64,000 nt of DNA, from contig CAXXDH010000003.1 of assembly GCA_963677785.2 (NCBI GenBank), positions 1 to 64,000 on the forward strand. The letters are read 5' to 3'. The stretch is from G963665495 sp963677785. GTDB lineage: Bacteria; Desulfobacterota; Desulfovibrionia; Desulfovibrionales; Desulfovibrionaceae. The notes under the pieces were generated by a model that saw only the letters and a program-made list of their open reading frames with translations, made no database searches and had not been told where the DNA came from. Below are positions 42,764 to 51,391 of this stretch, one piece after another; within the stretch, counting starts at the first letter, position 1, and every line of letters starts with the position of its first letter. The translations under genes were made by a program, and so were the position numbers.

Positions 42764-45412
42764 ATGCGAACCCTGAACTCGTTGCGCCGTTTCCTGGCCA
42801 GTCTCGTTCCTGGCGGAAGACCCCCAACGCAAATGGACGAGAAGGAAGTGGAGCAGCTGCGTCAGCGCTTCAGGGTTCGCCATCACAATTTCAAGCTGCT
42901 GCTTTCCGGGAACAACGAAGCCCTGGAGCAGATCAGCACCCTGGAAGAACTGGCACGCGGTGTGCGCCCATTCGGGGCGCACACCCTGCGTGCCCACTGC
43001 GCCCGGATTCTCACCCTGGCCTACCGGGCCGTCAAACATCTCGAATCCTTGTCCAACGCGCCGCAGACCCAGCTCAACGAACGCTTTCAAACCATCAAGG
43101 CCGAGCTGGACTCCATCCTGATCAGCCGCCGGGCAACGCATGATTTTTCATCCATCCCCTTTGTGCTGCCCCTGGAACAGGTGCAAAAACAAAGCGTAGA
43201 CCTGACGGGCGCCAAAATGGCCCGCCTGGGCGAAGCGCACAACGTATTGAACATGCGCGCGCCCATGGGCTTTGTCGTCACCACTGCCGCGTTCGAAACA
43301 TTCATGGACACCGGCGATTTGCGCGAAGAAATCGACCGCCGGATCCAGACCCGCGGCGAAGCGCTCACGTCGCGTATGGCTCTGGCCCAGGAACTGCAGA
43401 AACTGATCATCGACACGCCCTTGCCAGAGGCGCTGGAACGGACTTTGATTGAAGCGGGCAACACGCTTGCCACTTCCCTGGGTGGCCCCCCCAGGCTCGC
43501 TGTCCGTTCCAGCGCCGTTGGCGAGGACCAGTCCGGCGCCTCTTTTGCCGGACAATACCGTTCGGCCATCAACGTCAGCCTGGAATCCCTGCCCGAGGTC
43601 TACAAGGAAATCGTCGCCTCGGCCTACAGCCTCGAGGCCATCAGCTACCGCCTGAACAAGGGGCTTTCCGAAGAATGCGCCGTCATGAGCGTGGGCGTGC
43701 TGGCCATGGTGGACGCCGTGGCCGGAGGCGTCACCTATACGCGCGATCCTTTGGGAGCGCGGACCGATTCGGTTCTGATCTATTCGGTCTTCGGACTGCC
43801 CAAGCAGATGGTGGACGGCGCGGACGCGGCCGACTTTTTCGCCCTGAACCGGGAGAACGGCGCCGTGCTCGAACACGACATCGGCCAGAAAACCAGCCGG
43901 ACCGTAAGCTTGAAAGACGAAGGCGTTCGCCGGGAAATGCTGGACCCGTCTCTGGGAGCGGTCTCCTCCATAGACGCCAAAACCGCCAAGCGTATTTTCG
44001 ACATGGCCATGGCCCTGGAACGCCATTTCGGCGAACCCCAGGATGTGGAATGGGCTCTGGACGCCAAGGGCGAACTGTATCTGCTACAGGCCAGGCCCCT
44101 GCCCGCAGCCCTTTGCGACAGCGCCGCGGCCCATGTCCTGGATCTGGGCATTCCGGCCGGAAAGAGCAGCAACAGAGGCGCGGGCCCCAAAAATCATAAG
44201 GAACTGGGGCGCGGGCTCGCGGTGAGCCCGGGCGTGGCCGCCGGGCCTGTTCACCTGCTGGTGCGCGAAGCGGACATGCTGACCATGCCTCCCGACGCTG
44301 TCATGGTGCTCAAGCGCCCCTTGCCCCGTTTCGCTCCGGCTCTGGCCGACGCGGCCGCCATTGTGGCCGAAGAAGGCGGCATGGCCGGACACCTGGCCAG
44401 CGTGGCGCGCGAACTGGGCAAACCAGCGCTTTTCGGCATGGTCAACGCCCTGACCCGCCTGACTCCGGGAGAGGTGGTCACAGTGGACGCGGACTCCAGA
44501 CTGGTGCTGGACGGACGCGACACCCTCCGGCTGGAACGCGCGCCCACTCCGGGCAACCTCATGAAGGGCTCCAGAGTGCACGAGATGCTGCTCAAGATCC
44601 TGCCCCTCGTGGCCCGTCTGACACTGGTGGATCCGCAGGCGCCTGAATTCAGCGCGCATAATTGCGCAACTCTGCACGATATTTTCCGTTTTTGCCACGA
44701 AAACGCCCTGCTGTGCATGTTCGAATTCGGCAAACACAACCCCTTTCCGGAAAACGCCGCCAAGCTGAGTTTCGGCGGCAAGAGCTCGCAATTCAAGATC
44801 ATCGACCTCGGCGGTTCGTTCCATGACAAAAAGCAGGGCAACGCGATCCGGGTGGAAGATGTGGATTCGCTCCCCTTCCAGGCCTTCTGGCGCGGCATGA
44901 CCGCCCTGCCCTGGAGCGGTCCGCCCTCCGTCCATGCCAAGGGACTCGCCTCCATCCTGCACGAGGCCATGCTCAACACCAATCTCGAACCCACCATGCC
45001 GTCAACGTACGCGGCCCAGAATTACTTCATGGTCGCGCCGGATTTCCTGAGCGGACAGTCCCGGTTCGGTTTCCATTTCTCCACGGTGGAGGCCATGATC
45101 GGCGAACGGACGCGCGAAAATTTCATCAGCTTTCAGTTCAAGGGCGGCGCGGCCAACCAGCAGCGCCGCGAAAACCGCGCGGCCATGATCGCCGCCCTGC
45201 TCGACGCCCTGGGATTTGAAACCAAACGGACCATGGACATGGTCCGCGCCCGCCTCGACAACCGCTCCATCAATACCATGCACTACTGCATCACCGCCCT
45301 CGGTTTCCTCACCATGCATACGCGCCAGCTGGACATGGTCATGGACTCCGAACAGGCCGCCATGACCTACAAAGACCGCCTGCTCGAACAGCTGGGCCAG
45401 TTCATCAGCTGA
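42764..45412 (+). CDS. PEP/pyruvate-binding-domain protein with a non-standard C-terminal domain
   Basis: An 882-residue cytosolic protein. Residues 1-130 are helical and unassigned. Residues 140-455 are the ATP-grasp PPDK N-terminal domain (KMARLGEAHN, GFVVTTAAF, RSSAVGEDQSGASFAGQY, EWALDAKGELYLLQARPL in part). Residues 485-580 are the swivelling His domain with EEGGMAGHLASVAREL (phospho-His in GHLAS). The last ~290 residues do not read as the PEP/pyruvate TIM barrel of PpsA or PPDK (no GTNDL or CGE signatures) and I cannot assign them. So it could phosphorylate its His from ATP but pass it to something other than pyruvate. It follows the two-TM gene by 4 bases. Confidence 0.75.
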   Translation: MRTLNSLRRFLASLVPGGRPPTQMDEKEVEQLRQRFRVRHHNFKLLLSGNNEALEQISTLEELARGVRPFGAHTLRAHCARILTLAYRAVKHLESLSNAPQTQLNERFQTIKAELDSILISRRATHDFSSIPFVLPLEQVQKQSVDLTGAKMARLGEAHNVLNMRAPMGFVVTTAAFETFMDTGDLREEIDRRIQTRGEALTSRMALAQELQKLIIDTPLPEALERTLIEAGNTLATSLGGPPRLAVRSSAVGEDQSGASFAGQYRSAINVSLESLPEVYKEIVASAYSLEAISYRLNKGLSEECAVMSVGVLAMVDAVAGGVTYTRDPLGARTDSVLIYSVFGLPKQMVDGADAADFFALNRENGAVLEHDIGQKTSRTVSLKDEGVRREMLDPSLGAVSSIDAKTAKRIFDMAMALERHFGEPQDVEWALDAKGELYLLQARPLPAALCDSAAAHVLDLGIPAGKSSNRGAGPKNHKELGRGLAVSPGVAAGPVHLLVREADMLTMPPDAVMVLKRPLPRFAPALADAAAIVAEEGGMAGHLASVARELGKPALFGMVNALTRLTPGEVVTVDADSRLVLDGRDTLRLERAPTPGNLMKGSRVHEMLLKILPLVARLTLVDPQAPEFSAHNCATLHDIFRFCHENALLCMFEFGKHNPFPENAAKLSFGGKSSQFKIIDLGGSFHDKKQGNAIRVEDVDSLPFQAFWRGMTALPWSGPPSVHAKGLASILHEAMLNTNLEPTMPSTYAAQNYFMVAPDFLSGQSRFGFHFSTVEAMIGERTRENFISFQFKGGAANQQRRENRAAMIAALLDALGFETKRTMDMVRARLDNRSINTMHYCITALGFLTMHTRQLDMVMDSEQAAMTYKDRLLEQLGQFIS

Positions 45413-45630
45413 ACTCAAAGCTCTTTTCTTTATATTTCAATCAGCTCCCAATCTTCAAAATACCTCGCCTTAAAAAACATGCTGCCCGTTCGGCGCAGCA
45501 TCGTTTCCGTTCGCCTTTACCGTCCCCGTCATTTAACAAGGTGTAAAGAATACTGACGGCCGCGCTTTGCACAGATCCTACATGCGCAATGTAATATATT
45601 GTTTTTACACATTTTTATTTTATAAAATTT

Positions 45631-45645
45631 TGGCACTATTTTCGC
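45631..45645 (+). promoter_or_regulatory. Sigma-54 type promoter of the third kinase operon
   Basis: TGGCACTATTTTCGCT: perfect TGGCAC at -24, GC ten bases after GG; the -12 element TCGCT deviates by one base from TTGCT. Predicted start about 45657; the start codon is at 45681. Confidence 0.7.
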
Positions 45646-45680
45646 TTTTGCCAGACAGAGAGCAAAGGAGAAAATAGATC

Positions 45681-47275
45681 ATGTCGACCCCAACTTCCGC
45701 CGGACCCGTATACAACCCCGGACCTCGATTCAAGGCCGGGCGATGGGCCGCGGTGATTGTTCTGCTTCCATTGGCCGTGATCGCCATCATGACCTGGGTA
45801 GGGGCCAGGGCCGTGGTGGACCAGGCGAGCGCCGATCTGCGCCGTATGCAGCAAGCCCGGACCGAACTTCTGGCCGCCCATGCCGCCATAGAATTCCGGC
45901 GCATTCTGGATACCTTGAGTTCCGCCGCCCAACATCAGTGGACAGATCCCACGGCCCTGCCCGGGCTTTCGCAGGAAACCCGGCTCACGCTGCACACGCT
46001 TTCCGATCCGCCCGCGGACCACGTACGCCATCAAGCCTTTCGCCAGGCGCGCGGCGTGGGCACGGCCGTCGTACAGCGCAAATCCAACGGCAACCCCACC
46101 CTTGTCTTCGCGGCAGCCAACCTCCCTGGCCAGCCGGAGCGTATCGCCCTGGCCGAGCTGTCACCCGATGACCTCCTGGCGCTTCTGAAGCGCGCCGGAC
46201 TGGAACCGGGAGCGGTGCTGCTGAACCGTACGCGCGAGCCCATTTGCGGCCTGGGCGATACCACGGTCCGCTGGGGCAAGGATGGTTCTTCCAACAACGG
46301 CACGGATGACGGCTCCTGGCTCCGGACGGAAACACCGCTCCAGGATTTCTCCTTCAGCATGGGCATGCGTATGCCGGAACCTGATTTTATCACCCTGCTC
46401 TACACGCGGGGCAAAAACATTCTCTACGGCGGCCTTGGCTGCGCCATATTCACCATTGTGCTGAGCGGCCTGTTGATTGTTCAGGTCCGCCGCCGTCTGG
46501 ATGAGGCGGACAAAAGCCGCCAGTTCGCCCTGCAGGAAATCGAACACGTGCAAAAGCTTTCTTCCATCGGACGCTTGGCCGCGGGTGTCGCCCACGAGAT
46601 CAACAACCCGCTGGCGATCATCGCGGAAAAATCAGGTCTGATGAAAGACCTGGTCCTGGCCATGCCCGACATGCCAAGGCCCAGCGTTTCGAAGCCTTGA
46701 GCGACTCGATCCTGCACGCCGTGGACCGCTGCCGCGCCGTGACCCACCGGTTGCTGGGCTTTGCCCGGCGTATGGAGGTCCGGACCATGGAGCTGGATAT
46801 CAACGAGATCCTGCGTGAGGTCCTGGGATTTCTCGAACGCGAAGCCTTGTTCCGCAACGTCAAACTTGTCCAGGACCTCACGGACGGGCTGCCTTCCATA
46901 GAAAGCGACCGAGGCCAGCTGCAGCAGGTTTTCATGAACCTGCTCAACAACGCCATGGCCGCCGTCAGCGACAACGGCCGCATCCGCCTGGGCACGCGCC
47001 TGGAAAAGGACATGGTCGTCGTGGAAGTGGAAGACAACGGTACGGGCATGTCGCGCGAAGTGCTGGCCCATATTTTCGAGCCGTTCTTCTCCACCAAAGG
47101 AGAAAAAGGCACGGGACTGGGCCTGTCCATCACGTACGGCATAGTCAACAAGCTGGGCGGCAGCATCGAAGTCGGCAGCGAAGAAGGCAAAGGCACGCAA
47201 TTTACCGTGCGTCTGCCCCTGCGTACGCCCGGTGCCGCTCAGGGCGGCGCGTACAACGCCATATCGAACCATTGA
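45681..47275 (+). pseudogene. Sensor histidine kinase split by a frameshift
   Basis: The first frame (45681-46700) gives a membrane helix (AAVIVLLPLAVIAIMTWVGA in part), a periplasmic sensor of about 220 residues, a second helix near 255-278 and the H box GVAHEINNPLAII. It then shifts and stops shortly after MPDMPRPS. The other frame continues without a break as AKAQRFEALSDSILHAVDRC and carries N box FMNLLNNAMAAV, DNGTGMS and GTGLGLS to 47275. Restoring one base near CATGCCAAGG (46672-46681) would give a normal 531-residue kinase. Whether this is a real mutation or a sequence error cannot be told here. Confidence 0.85.
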
Positions 47276-47289
47276 ATCGGAGATGACAC

Positions 47290-47928
47290 ATGCGGGTTGA
47301 CACGTTGGAAAGCATGCTCCTAGGGCGCGCCCTGGCTGCCATGAGCCACGAATTGAAAAACGTCCTGGCCATTGCAGGCGAAGGCGCCGGACTCATGGAG
47401 GATATTCTGGAGATCGCCGACGAGCAGAACTGCTCCTTGCCGGAGAACATGAGCAAGCGCTTCACCAAGGCGCTGGATTCCATCAAGGATCAGGTCGCCC
47501 GGGGGCACTGCCTCACCTCGGACATGAACAAAGTGGCCCATTTCCCGGATACGCGCCTGGAATCCGGGTTGCCGCTGGTGGACATCGGCGAAACAGCGGC
47601 CCTGGCCATGCGGCTCACTGCCAGGCGGGCCAACCAGGGCAAGGTCTCTTTCCTGCAACCCGCGGCATCGGGCGCGGGTTTGCCGGCAGATCCGCAGCTC
47701 TGCCTGGCCGCACTACTGGCCTTGCTGGAATGGGCGCTGACCACGGCGGCTCCCGAATCCACCCTTGCGGCGGAGGTTGCCCCCGGAATGCAATCATTGG
47801 AAATTTTCGGAGTGTACTTTCCGAAACAGTTCACTTCGGACGTGGAAGAACTGGCAAAGGCCGCGGGCCTGGAGATCCAGGCTGAAAACGAACGCGTACG
47901 CGTCACACTGACAGGGAGCCGGAAATGA
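47290..47928 (+). CDS. H-box-only protein (kinase-like dimerisation domain without ATPase motifs)
   Basis: A 212-residue soluble protein. The N-terminal helix has AAMSHELKNVLAIAGEG, a HisKA-type H box with His20, Glu21 and Asn24. The second helix follows (KALDSIKDQVARG), then a region of about 120 residues in ATPase position (LAALLALLEWAL resembles an N-box helix) without any G1 or G2 glycine motif. It resembles a degenerate kinase or a ChpT-like phosphotransferase. It lies between the split kinase and a receiver gene, overlapping the latter by 4 bases. Confidence 0.65.
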   Translation: MRVDTLESMLLGRALAAMSHELKNVLAIAGEGAGLMEDILEIADEQNCSLPENMSKRFTKALDSIKDQVARGHCLTSDMNKVAHFPDTRLESGLPLVDIGETAALAMRLTARRANQGKVSFLQPAASGAGLPADPQLCLAALLALLEWALTTAAPESTLAAEVAPGMQSLEIFGVYFPKQFTSDVEELAKAAGLEIQAENERVRVTLTGSRK

Positions 47929-48296
47929 CTGACGCAATTCGAGTCTTGCTTGTGGATGACGAGGCGGATTTTGTGGAAACCCTGGCCGAACGGCTGGAAC
48001 TGCGGGGTTTCGATCCTTCCGTCGCCCTGGACGGGGAAACCGCCTTGCAGAAACTGGCGGAATGCGAACCGCAGATAATGCTCCTGGACCTGAAAATGCC
48101 GGGAATGAGCGGCCTTGAGGTCCTGCGAAAAAGCCTGCGCCTGCAGCCCGGGCTTGCAGTGATCATGCTCACCGGACACGGCTCGGACATGGAACGGGAC
48201 GAGGCCATGGCCAGCGGAGCGAAAAACTATCTGCAAAAACCTGTGGATATCGGGACCCTGGTCACTTTACTTCAGGAAACAGAGGCGTCCTGCTGA
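47925..48296 (+). CDS. Single-domain response regulator 3
   Basis: A 123-residue receiver with all catalytic residues: VLLVDDEADF, IMLLDLKMPGMSG, IMLTGHG, YLQKPVD. Start overlaps the preceding H-box gene (ATGA), indicating coupled translation and probable partnership. No output domain. Confidence 0.93.
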   Translation: MTDAIRVLLVDDEADFVETLAERLELRGFDPSVALDGETALQKLAECEPQIMLLDLKMPGMSGLEVLRKSLRLQPGLAVIMLTGHGSDMERDEAMASGAKNYLQKPVDIGTLVTLLQETEASC

Positions 48297-48334
48297 TCCA
48301 ACCGCCGGACGACCAACATAACATGGAGGAATTT

Positions 48335-48778
48335 ATGGACAACCAGCTTACGATACTCTTGGTAGATGACGAGCAGAGTTTTTTGGACAACATGAATGAG
48401 CGTATGCAGTTGAAGGGATTCAAGACCCTGCTGGCCGCCAGCGGCGAGGAAGCCCTGGAAATTGCCAAGAACAACTTCATTCACGCCGCCATTGTGGACC
48501 TGAAAATGCCCGGTATGGACGGCCTGGTATGCATCGCAAAGCTCAAGGAAGTCCATCACAATCTCAAGACCGTGCTGCTGACCGGCTACGGCGACGCCAA
48601 GGTCAAGGAAGCCACGGAAGGCATGGAAGCCATCTATTTTGAAAAAGGCGAGATGAACAGTTTCTGGGATTTCATCAAGTCATTGCCCAAAAAACTGGAA
48701 GACAGCATGGCCGGTGCCGCTTTTGCCGAAGAAGGCGACCTGGAGGGTGCCCAGGAAATACTAAAAAAGAAAAAATAA
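48335..48778 (+). CDS. Single-domain response regulator 4 with C-terminal tail
   Basis: A 147-residue receiver: ILLVDDEQSF, AAIVDLKMPGMDG, LLTGYG. The conserved Lys is present in YFEKGEM but the usual following Pro is absent, so the beta5-alpha5 surface differs from its neighbours. A charged tail (SMAGAAFAEEGDLEGAQE, then Lys-rich) follows. The start at 48335 is preferred to 48323 because GGAGGA falls between them. Confidence 0.9.
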   Translation: MDNQLTILLVDDEQSFLDNMNERMQLKGFKTLLAASGEEALEIAKNNFIHAAIVDLKMPGMDGLVCIAKLKEVHHNLKTVLLTGYGDAKVKEATEGMEAIYFEKGEMNSFWDFIKSLPKKLEDSMAGAAFAEEGDLEGAQEILKKKK

Positions 48779-48792
48779 CCGGAGCCAGCATG

Positions 48793-48817
48793 CCGGAGGG
48801 GGCGCGGCTCCCTCCGG
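48793..48817 (+). other. Hairpin between receiver genes
   Basis: CCGGAGGG...CCCTCCGG, an 8-bp stem with a 9-base loop, followed by only three T residues. It may be a weak terminator or attenuator that lowers expression of the pseudo-receiver gene downstream. Confidence 0.5.
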
Positions 48818-48838
48818 TTTCGCTCTGCGAGGGCGTTT

Positions 48839-49249
48839 ATGTCGGAAACCGTATTCTGGGCGGATCAGCCGCCTCCCCCTCTGATCATAGCGGAACGTAC
48901 GCGAAACATCCGTAAATTGCTGAGCAGAGAATTGCGGCGCGAAGGCTTCACCCTGGTGACGCTGGCCAGCACGGCCGAATTATGCCGTGAGCTGGAGCAA
49001 GGTCCTTCCCGCCGGGTCGTGCTGCTGGATCCGGACCTGCCCGGGCTGGACGATGCGGTCTGGCTGCGCCGACTGCGCCAGGTCGTCGCACAATGTTTGC
49101 TGCTCATTCACAGCTTCGGCGGCCAGGACTTCCCCCCGCTGGCGGATCTCACATGGGGCACCATAAGCCGCAGCGGCGATATCGACACCCTGCGCAACTT
49201 CCTGATCCGTACGCTCACCAAATCCGCCAACGCCCAAAAAGACGGCTGA
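48839..49249 (+). CDS. Pseudo-receiver protein
   Basis: A 136-residue protein with receiver-like spacing: PLIIAERTRNIRKLL in place of the acidic pair (only Glu remains), the phospho-Asp position kept in VVLLDPDLPGLDD, Ser in LLIHSFGG, and Arg/Ser where the Lys should be (TISRSGDID). It should not autophosphorylate normally and may act as a binding partner of the receivers upstream. Last gene of the signalling cluster. Confidence 0.7.
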   Translation: MSETVFWADQPPPPLIIAERTRNIRKLLSRELRREGFTLVTLASTAELCRELEQGPSRRVVLLDPDLPGLDDAVWLRRLRQVVAQCLLLIHSFGGQDFPPLADLTWGTISRSGDIDTLRNFLIRTLTKSANAQKDG

Positions 49250-49318
49250 AAGGACCGCCTCAGTCAAATACTTACCCTGCGCGCCCAGGACCGTTGCTCC
49301 CGGGACGTCTTCTCCGGC

Positions 49319-49828
49319 TTATTTTTCCGGCAGCAGCGGCATACCCAGGGGCACCACGGAGATGGAATTCTTGTAGCCTCCGGCCACCACCTCGCGCGTA
49401 TGCGTGATGTAGACGACCACGTTGTTCTCCTCGTCATAAAAACGCCGGACCATCAAACGTTTGAAAATCAAGGACTGCGAACGCTTGAAAACTTCCTTGC
49501 CGTCGTTTTTCTTGACCGCCTCGGGTACGGGTCCGGAAAGCGGACGGACCAGACGAGCCGCAATGGACGCGTCGGATTTGTCCTCTGCCAACCCAAGAGC
49601 GCCCTTGATGCCGCCCCGGTCAGCGCGCGTCACGTACAGCACGACCTCCGGAATGTCTGGATCGTGAAATTTTTCAATCACAATCTTGTCGCTGGGCGTG
49701 AGCAGGCGAAAATTGGACGTGACCTTGCCCACGGTCTCGGCGTCGTTGTTGCCGCAACCGGCCAGCCCCAGGCAGCACAGCAACAGCCCTATGCACAGCA
49801 TCTTTTGCAGATACATTCGCTTCTTCAT
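49319..49828 (-). CDS. creA: CreA-family lipoprotein
   Basis: A 169-residue protein starting MKKRMYLQKMLCIGLLL with a lipobox LAGC, so it is probably a membrane-anchored lipoprotein. The body fits CreA: VGKVTSNFRLLTPSDKIVIE (in part), then HDPDIPEVVLYVTRADRGGIKG, then DEENNVVVYITHTREVVAGGYKNSISVVP (in part). CreA is widespread and of unknown function. The start at 49828 follows AGGAGGTT; the same frame stays open much further only because it runs antisense through argJ. Confidence 0.88.
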   Translation of the reverse strand: MKKRMYLQKMLCIGLLLCCLGLAGCGNNDAETVGKVTSNFRLLTPSDKIVIEKFHDPDIPEVVLYVTRADRGGIKGALGLAEDKSDASIAARLVRPLSGPVPEAVKKNDGKEVFKRSQSLIFKRLMVRRFYDEENNVVVYITHTREVVAGGYKNSISVVPLGMPLLPEK

Positions 49829-49987
49829 GACAACCTCCTGTAGGATTATTTGCCCATACCCCGTACGGGCCCGAATGTGTACCTTTAATTTACCGTCCCG
49901 CCCCGTATTTTTCCTTGCAATGCCTTCCGGCCATACACTATACGGGCATTTTACTGCGTATAATCTTCTAGAATACCGGAGTTCGGC

Positions 49988-51163
49988 ATGTCGCATTCCA
50001 CTGAAACGTCCCTCCCCCATACGCCCAAAGGGTTCAAGACCATTGTGCTCAATGTGGGGGTCAAAGACGCGACCAAAGATTTCGTGTGTATTTTTTCCGA
50101 TGTTCCCTGCAGCGCGGCCGGAGTATTCACCCAGAGCAGGTTTGCCGGGCCCAGCGTTCTGTTGAGCCGCGACCACCTGGCCAACGGCCGGGCGCAGGCG
50201 ATCGTCGCCATTTCCAAAAACGCCAACGTGGCCAACGGGCCCAAGGGCGAAGCCGACGCCGCTGCCGTGGCCGCGGGCGTGGCACAAGCCTTGGGCCTGG
50301 CGGATGATGCTGTTCTGATCGCCTCCACCGGAGTCATCGGCCGCCCCTATCCCATGGAGCGAATCATGCCCCACGTCGCGAAGCTCGCCGAATATCCCGC
50401 AGATACGGATTTCATCAATGCGGCCATGGGCATCATGACCACGGACACGGTGCCGAAATACGCCGCCGCAAAAGCCGGCGACGCGTCCATCGTGGGAATC
50501 GCCAAGGGCGTGGGCATGATCGAGCCCAACATGGCCACCCTGCTGACCTTCTTTTTCACCGACGCCGCCGTGAACGCCGAAACACTGGATGTTGTTTTCC
50601 GCCGGGTTATGGACAAGACCTTCAATTGCGTGAGCGTGGATACGGACACCTCCACCAGCGACACCGCGACCATCCTGGCCAACGGCCAGGCCGGACCCGT
50701 GGATCTTGCCGCATTCGAGGCCGCGCTGCTGGAAGTCGCCCAATACCTGACAAAAGAAATCGCCCGGGACGGCGAAGGCGCCACCAAACTGATAGAAGTC
50801 TGCGTGGACCAGGCCCGGGACTACCGCCAAGCCAAGCGGGTCGCCAAAGCCATCGTCAATTCGCCGCTGGTCAAGACCGCCGTGCACGGCGCGGACGCCA
50901 ACTGGGGACGCGTGGCCATGGCCGTGGGCAAATGCGAGGACGAACTGGATATTACGGAGGAAAAGACCATCATCCGCTTCGGCGGCATCGAGGTCTACCC
51001 GCACCAGCTCCCGGAAGCCGAACTTTCCCAGGTGGAAGAAATCCTCAAGCAGGACAGCGTACGTATCCACGTCAGCCTGCAGACCGGCACCGCCGAAGCA
51101 ACCGTCTGGGGCTGCGACCTCTCCGCCGAATACGTCCGTATCAACGGCGAATATACGACGTAA
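49988..51163 (+). CDS. argJ: Bifunctional ornithine acetyltransferase / N-acetylglutamate synthase
   Basis: A 391-residue enzyme of the cyclic arginine pathway that moves the acetyl group from N-acetylornithine to glutamate. It self-cleaves before the nucleophile Thr in GMIEPNMATLL. Other conserved parts are TRSRFAGPSV-like (TQSRFAGPSVLLSRD), IASTGVIGRP, VSVDTDTSTSD and ADANWGRVAMAVGK. Length is normal. An inverted copy of the 3'-end repeat lies 11 bases after the stop. Confidence 0.95.
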   Translation: MSHSTETSLPHTPKGFKTIVLNVGVKDATKDFVCIFSDVPCSAAGVFTQSRFAGPSVLLSRDHLANGRAQAIVAISKNANVANGPKGEADAAAVAAGVAQALGLADDAVLIASTGVIGRPYPMERIMPHVAKLAEYPADTDFINAAMGIMTTDTVPKYAAAKAGDASIVGIAKGVGMIEPNMATLLTFFFTDAAVNAETLDVVFRRVMDKTFNCVSVDTDTSTSDTATILANGQAGPVDLAAFEAALLEVAQYLTKEIARDGEGATKLIEVCVDQARDYRQAKRVAKAIVNSPLVKTAVHGADANWGRVAMAVGKCEDELDITEEKTIIRFGGIEVYPHQLPEAELSQVEEILKQDSVRIHVSLQTGTAEATVWGCDLSAEYVRINGEYTT

Positions 51164-51174
51164 CAATAAAATAA

Positions 51175-51239
51175 GGCCTCCAGCGGCTCAGGAACCTTTC
51201 TGAAGCAAGATTCCTGAGAACCTCCAAAGACTTTTGGCT
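51175..51239 (+). repeat. 3'-end repeat, copy 2 (downstream of argJ)
   Basis: Begins GGCCTCCAGCGG and ends CAAAGACTTTTGGCT, with a degraded hairpin (CTCAGGAA/TTCCTGAG) between. Same orientation relative to argJ as the other copies to their genes. It faces copy 3 across about 66 bases. Confidence 0.7.
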
Positions 51240-51305
51240 GATAAACGTATAACGGTACACCGCTTAGAGAACCATGTTCGACGAACTTATCCCGTTATTT
51301 ACCAG

Positions 51306-51368
51306 CTAAAAGTTTTTGGAGAGTCCAGAGAACCTTTTTCCCAAAAAGGTTCTCTGGCCGCCGGAGGC
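51306..51368 (-). repeat. 3'-end repeat, copy 3 (downstream of garR)
   Basis: Minus strand: GGCCTCCGGCGG, then a hairpin whose arms are CCAGAGAACCTTTTT and AAAAAGGTTCTCTGG (51325-51357), then ACTCTCCAAAAACTTTTAG. It begins 23 bases beyond the garR stop. Closest relative of copy 1. Confidence 0.75.
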
Positions 51369-51391
51369 CTGTCACCTCCAAATAAAATCCG

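Noticed and set aside
49829..51166. N-terminal extension of the creA frame through argJ
   Set aside because: CreA has its own ribosome binding site and lipoprotein signal at 49828; the extension is antisense to argJ.
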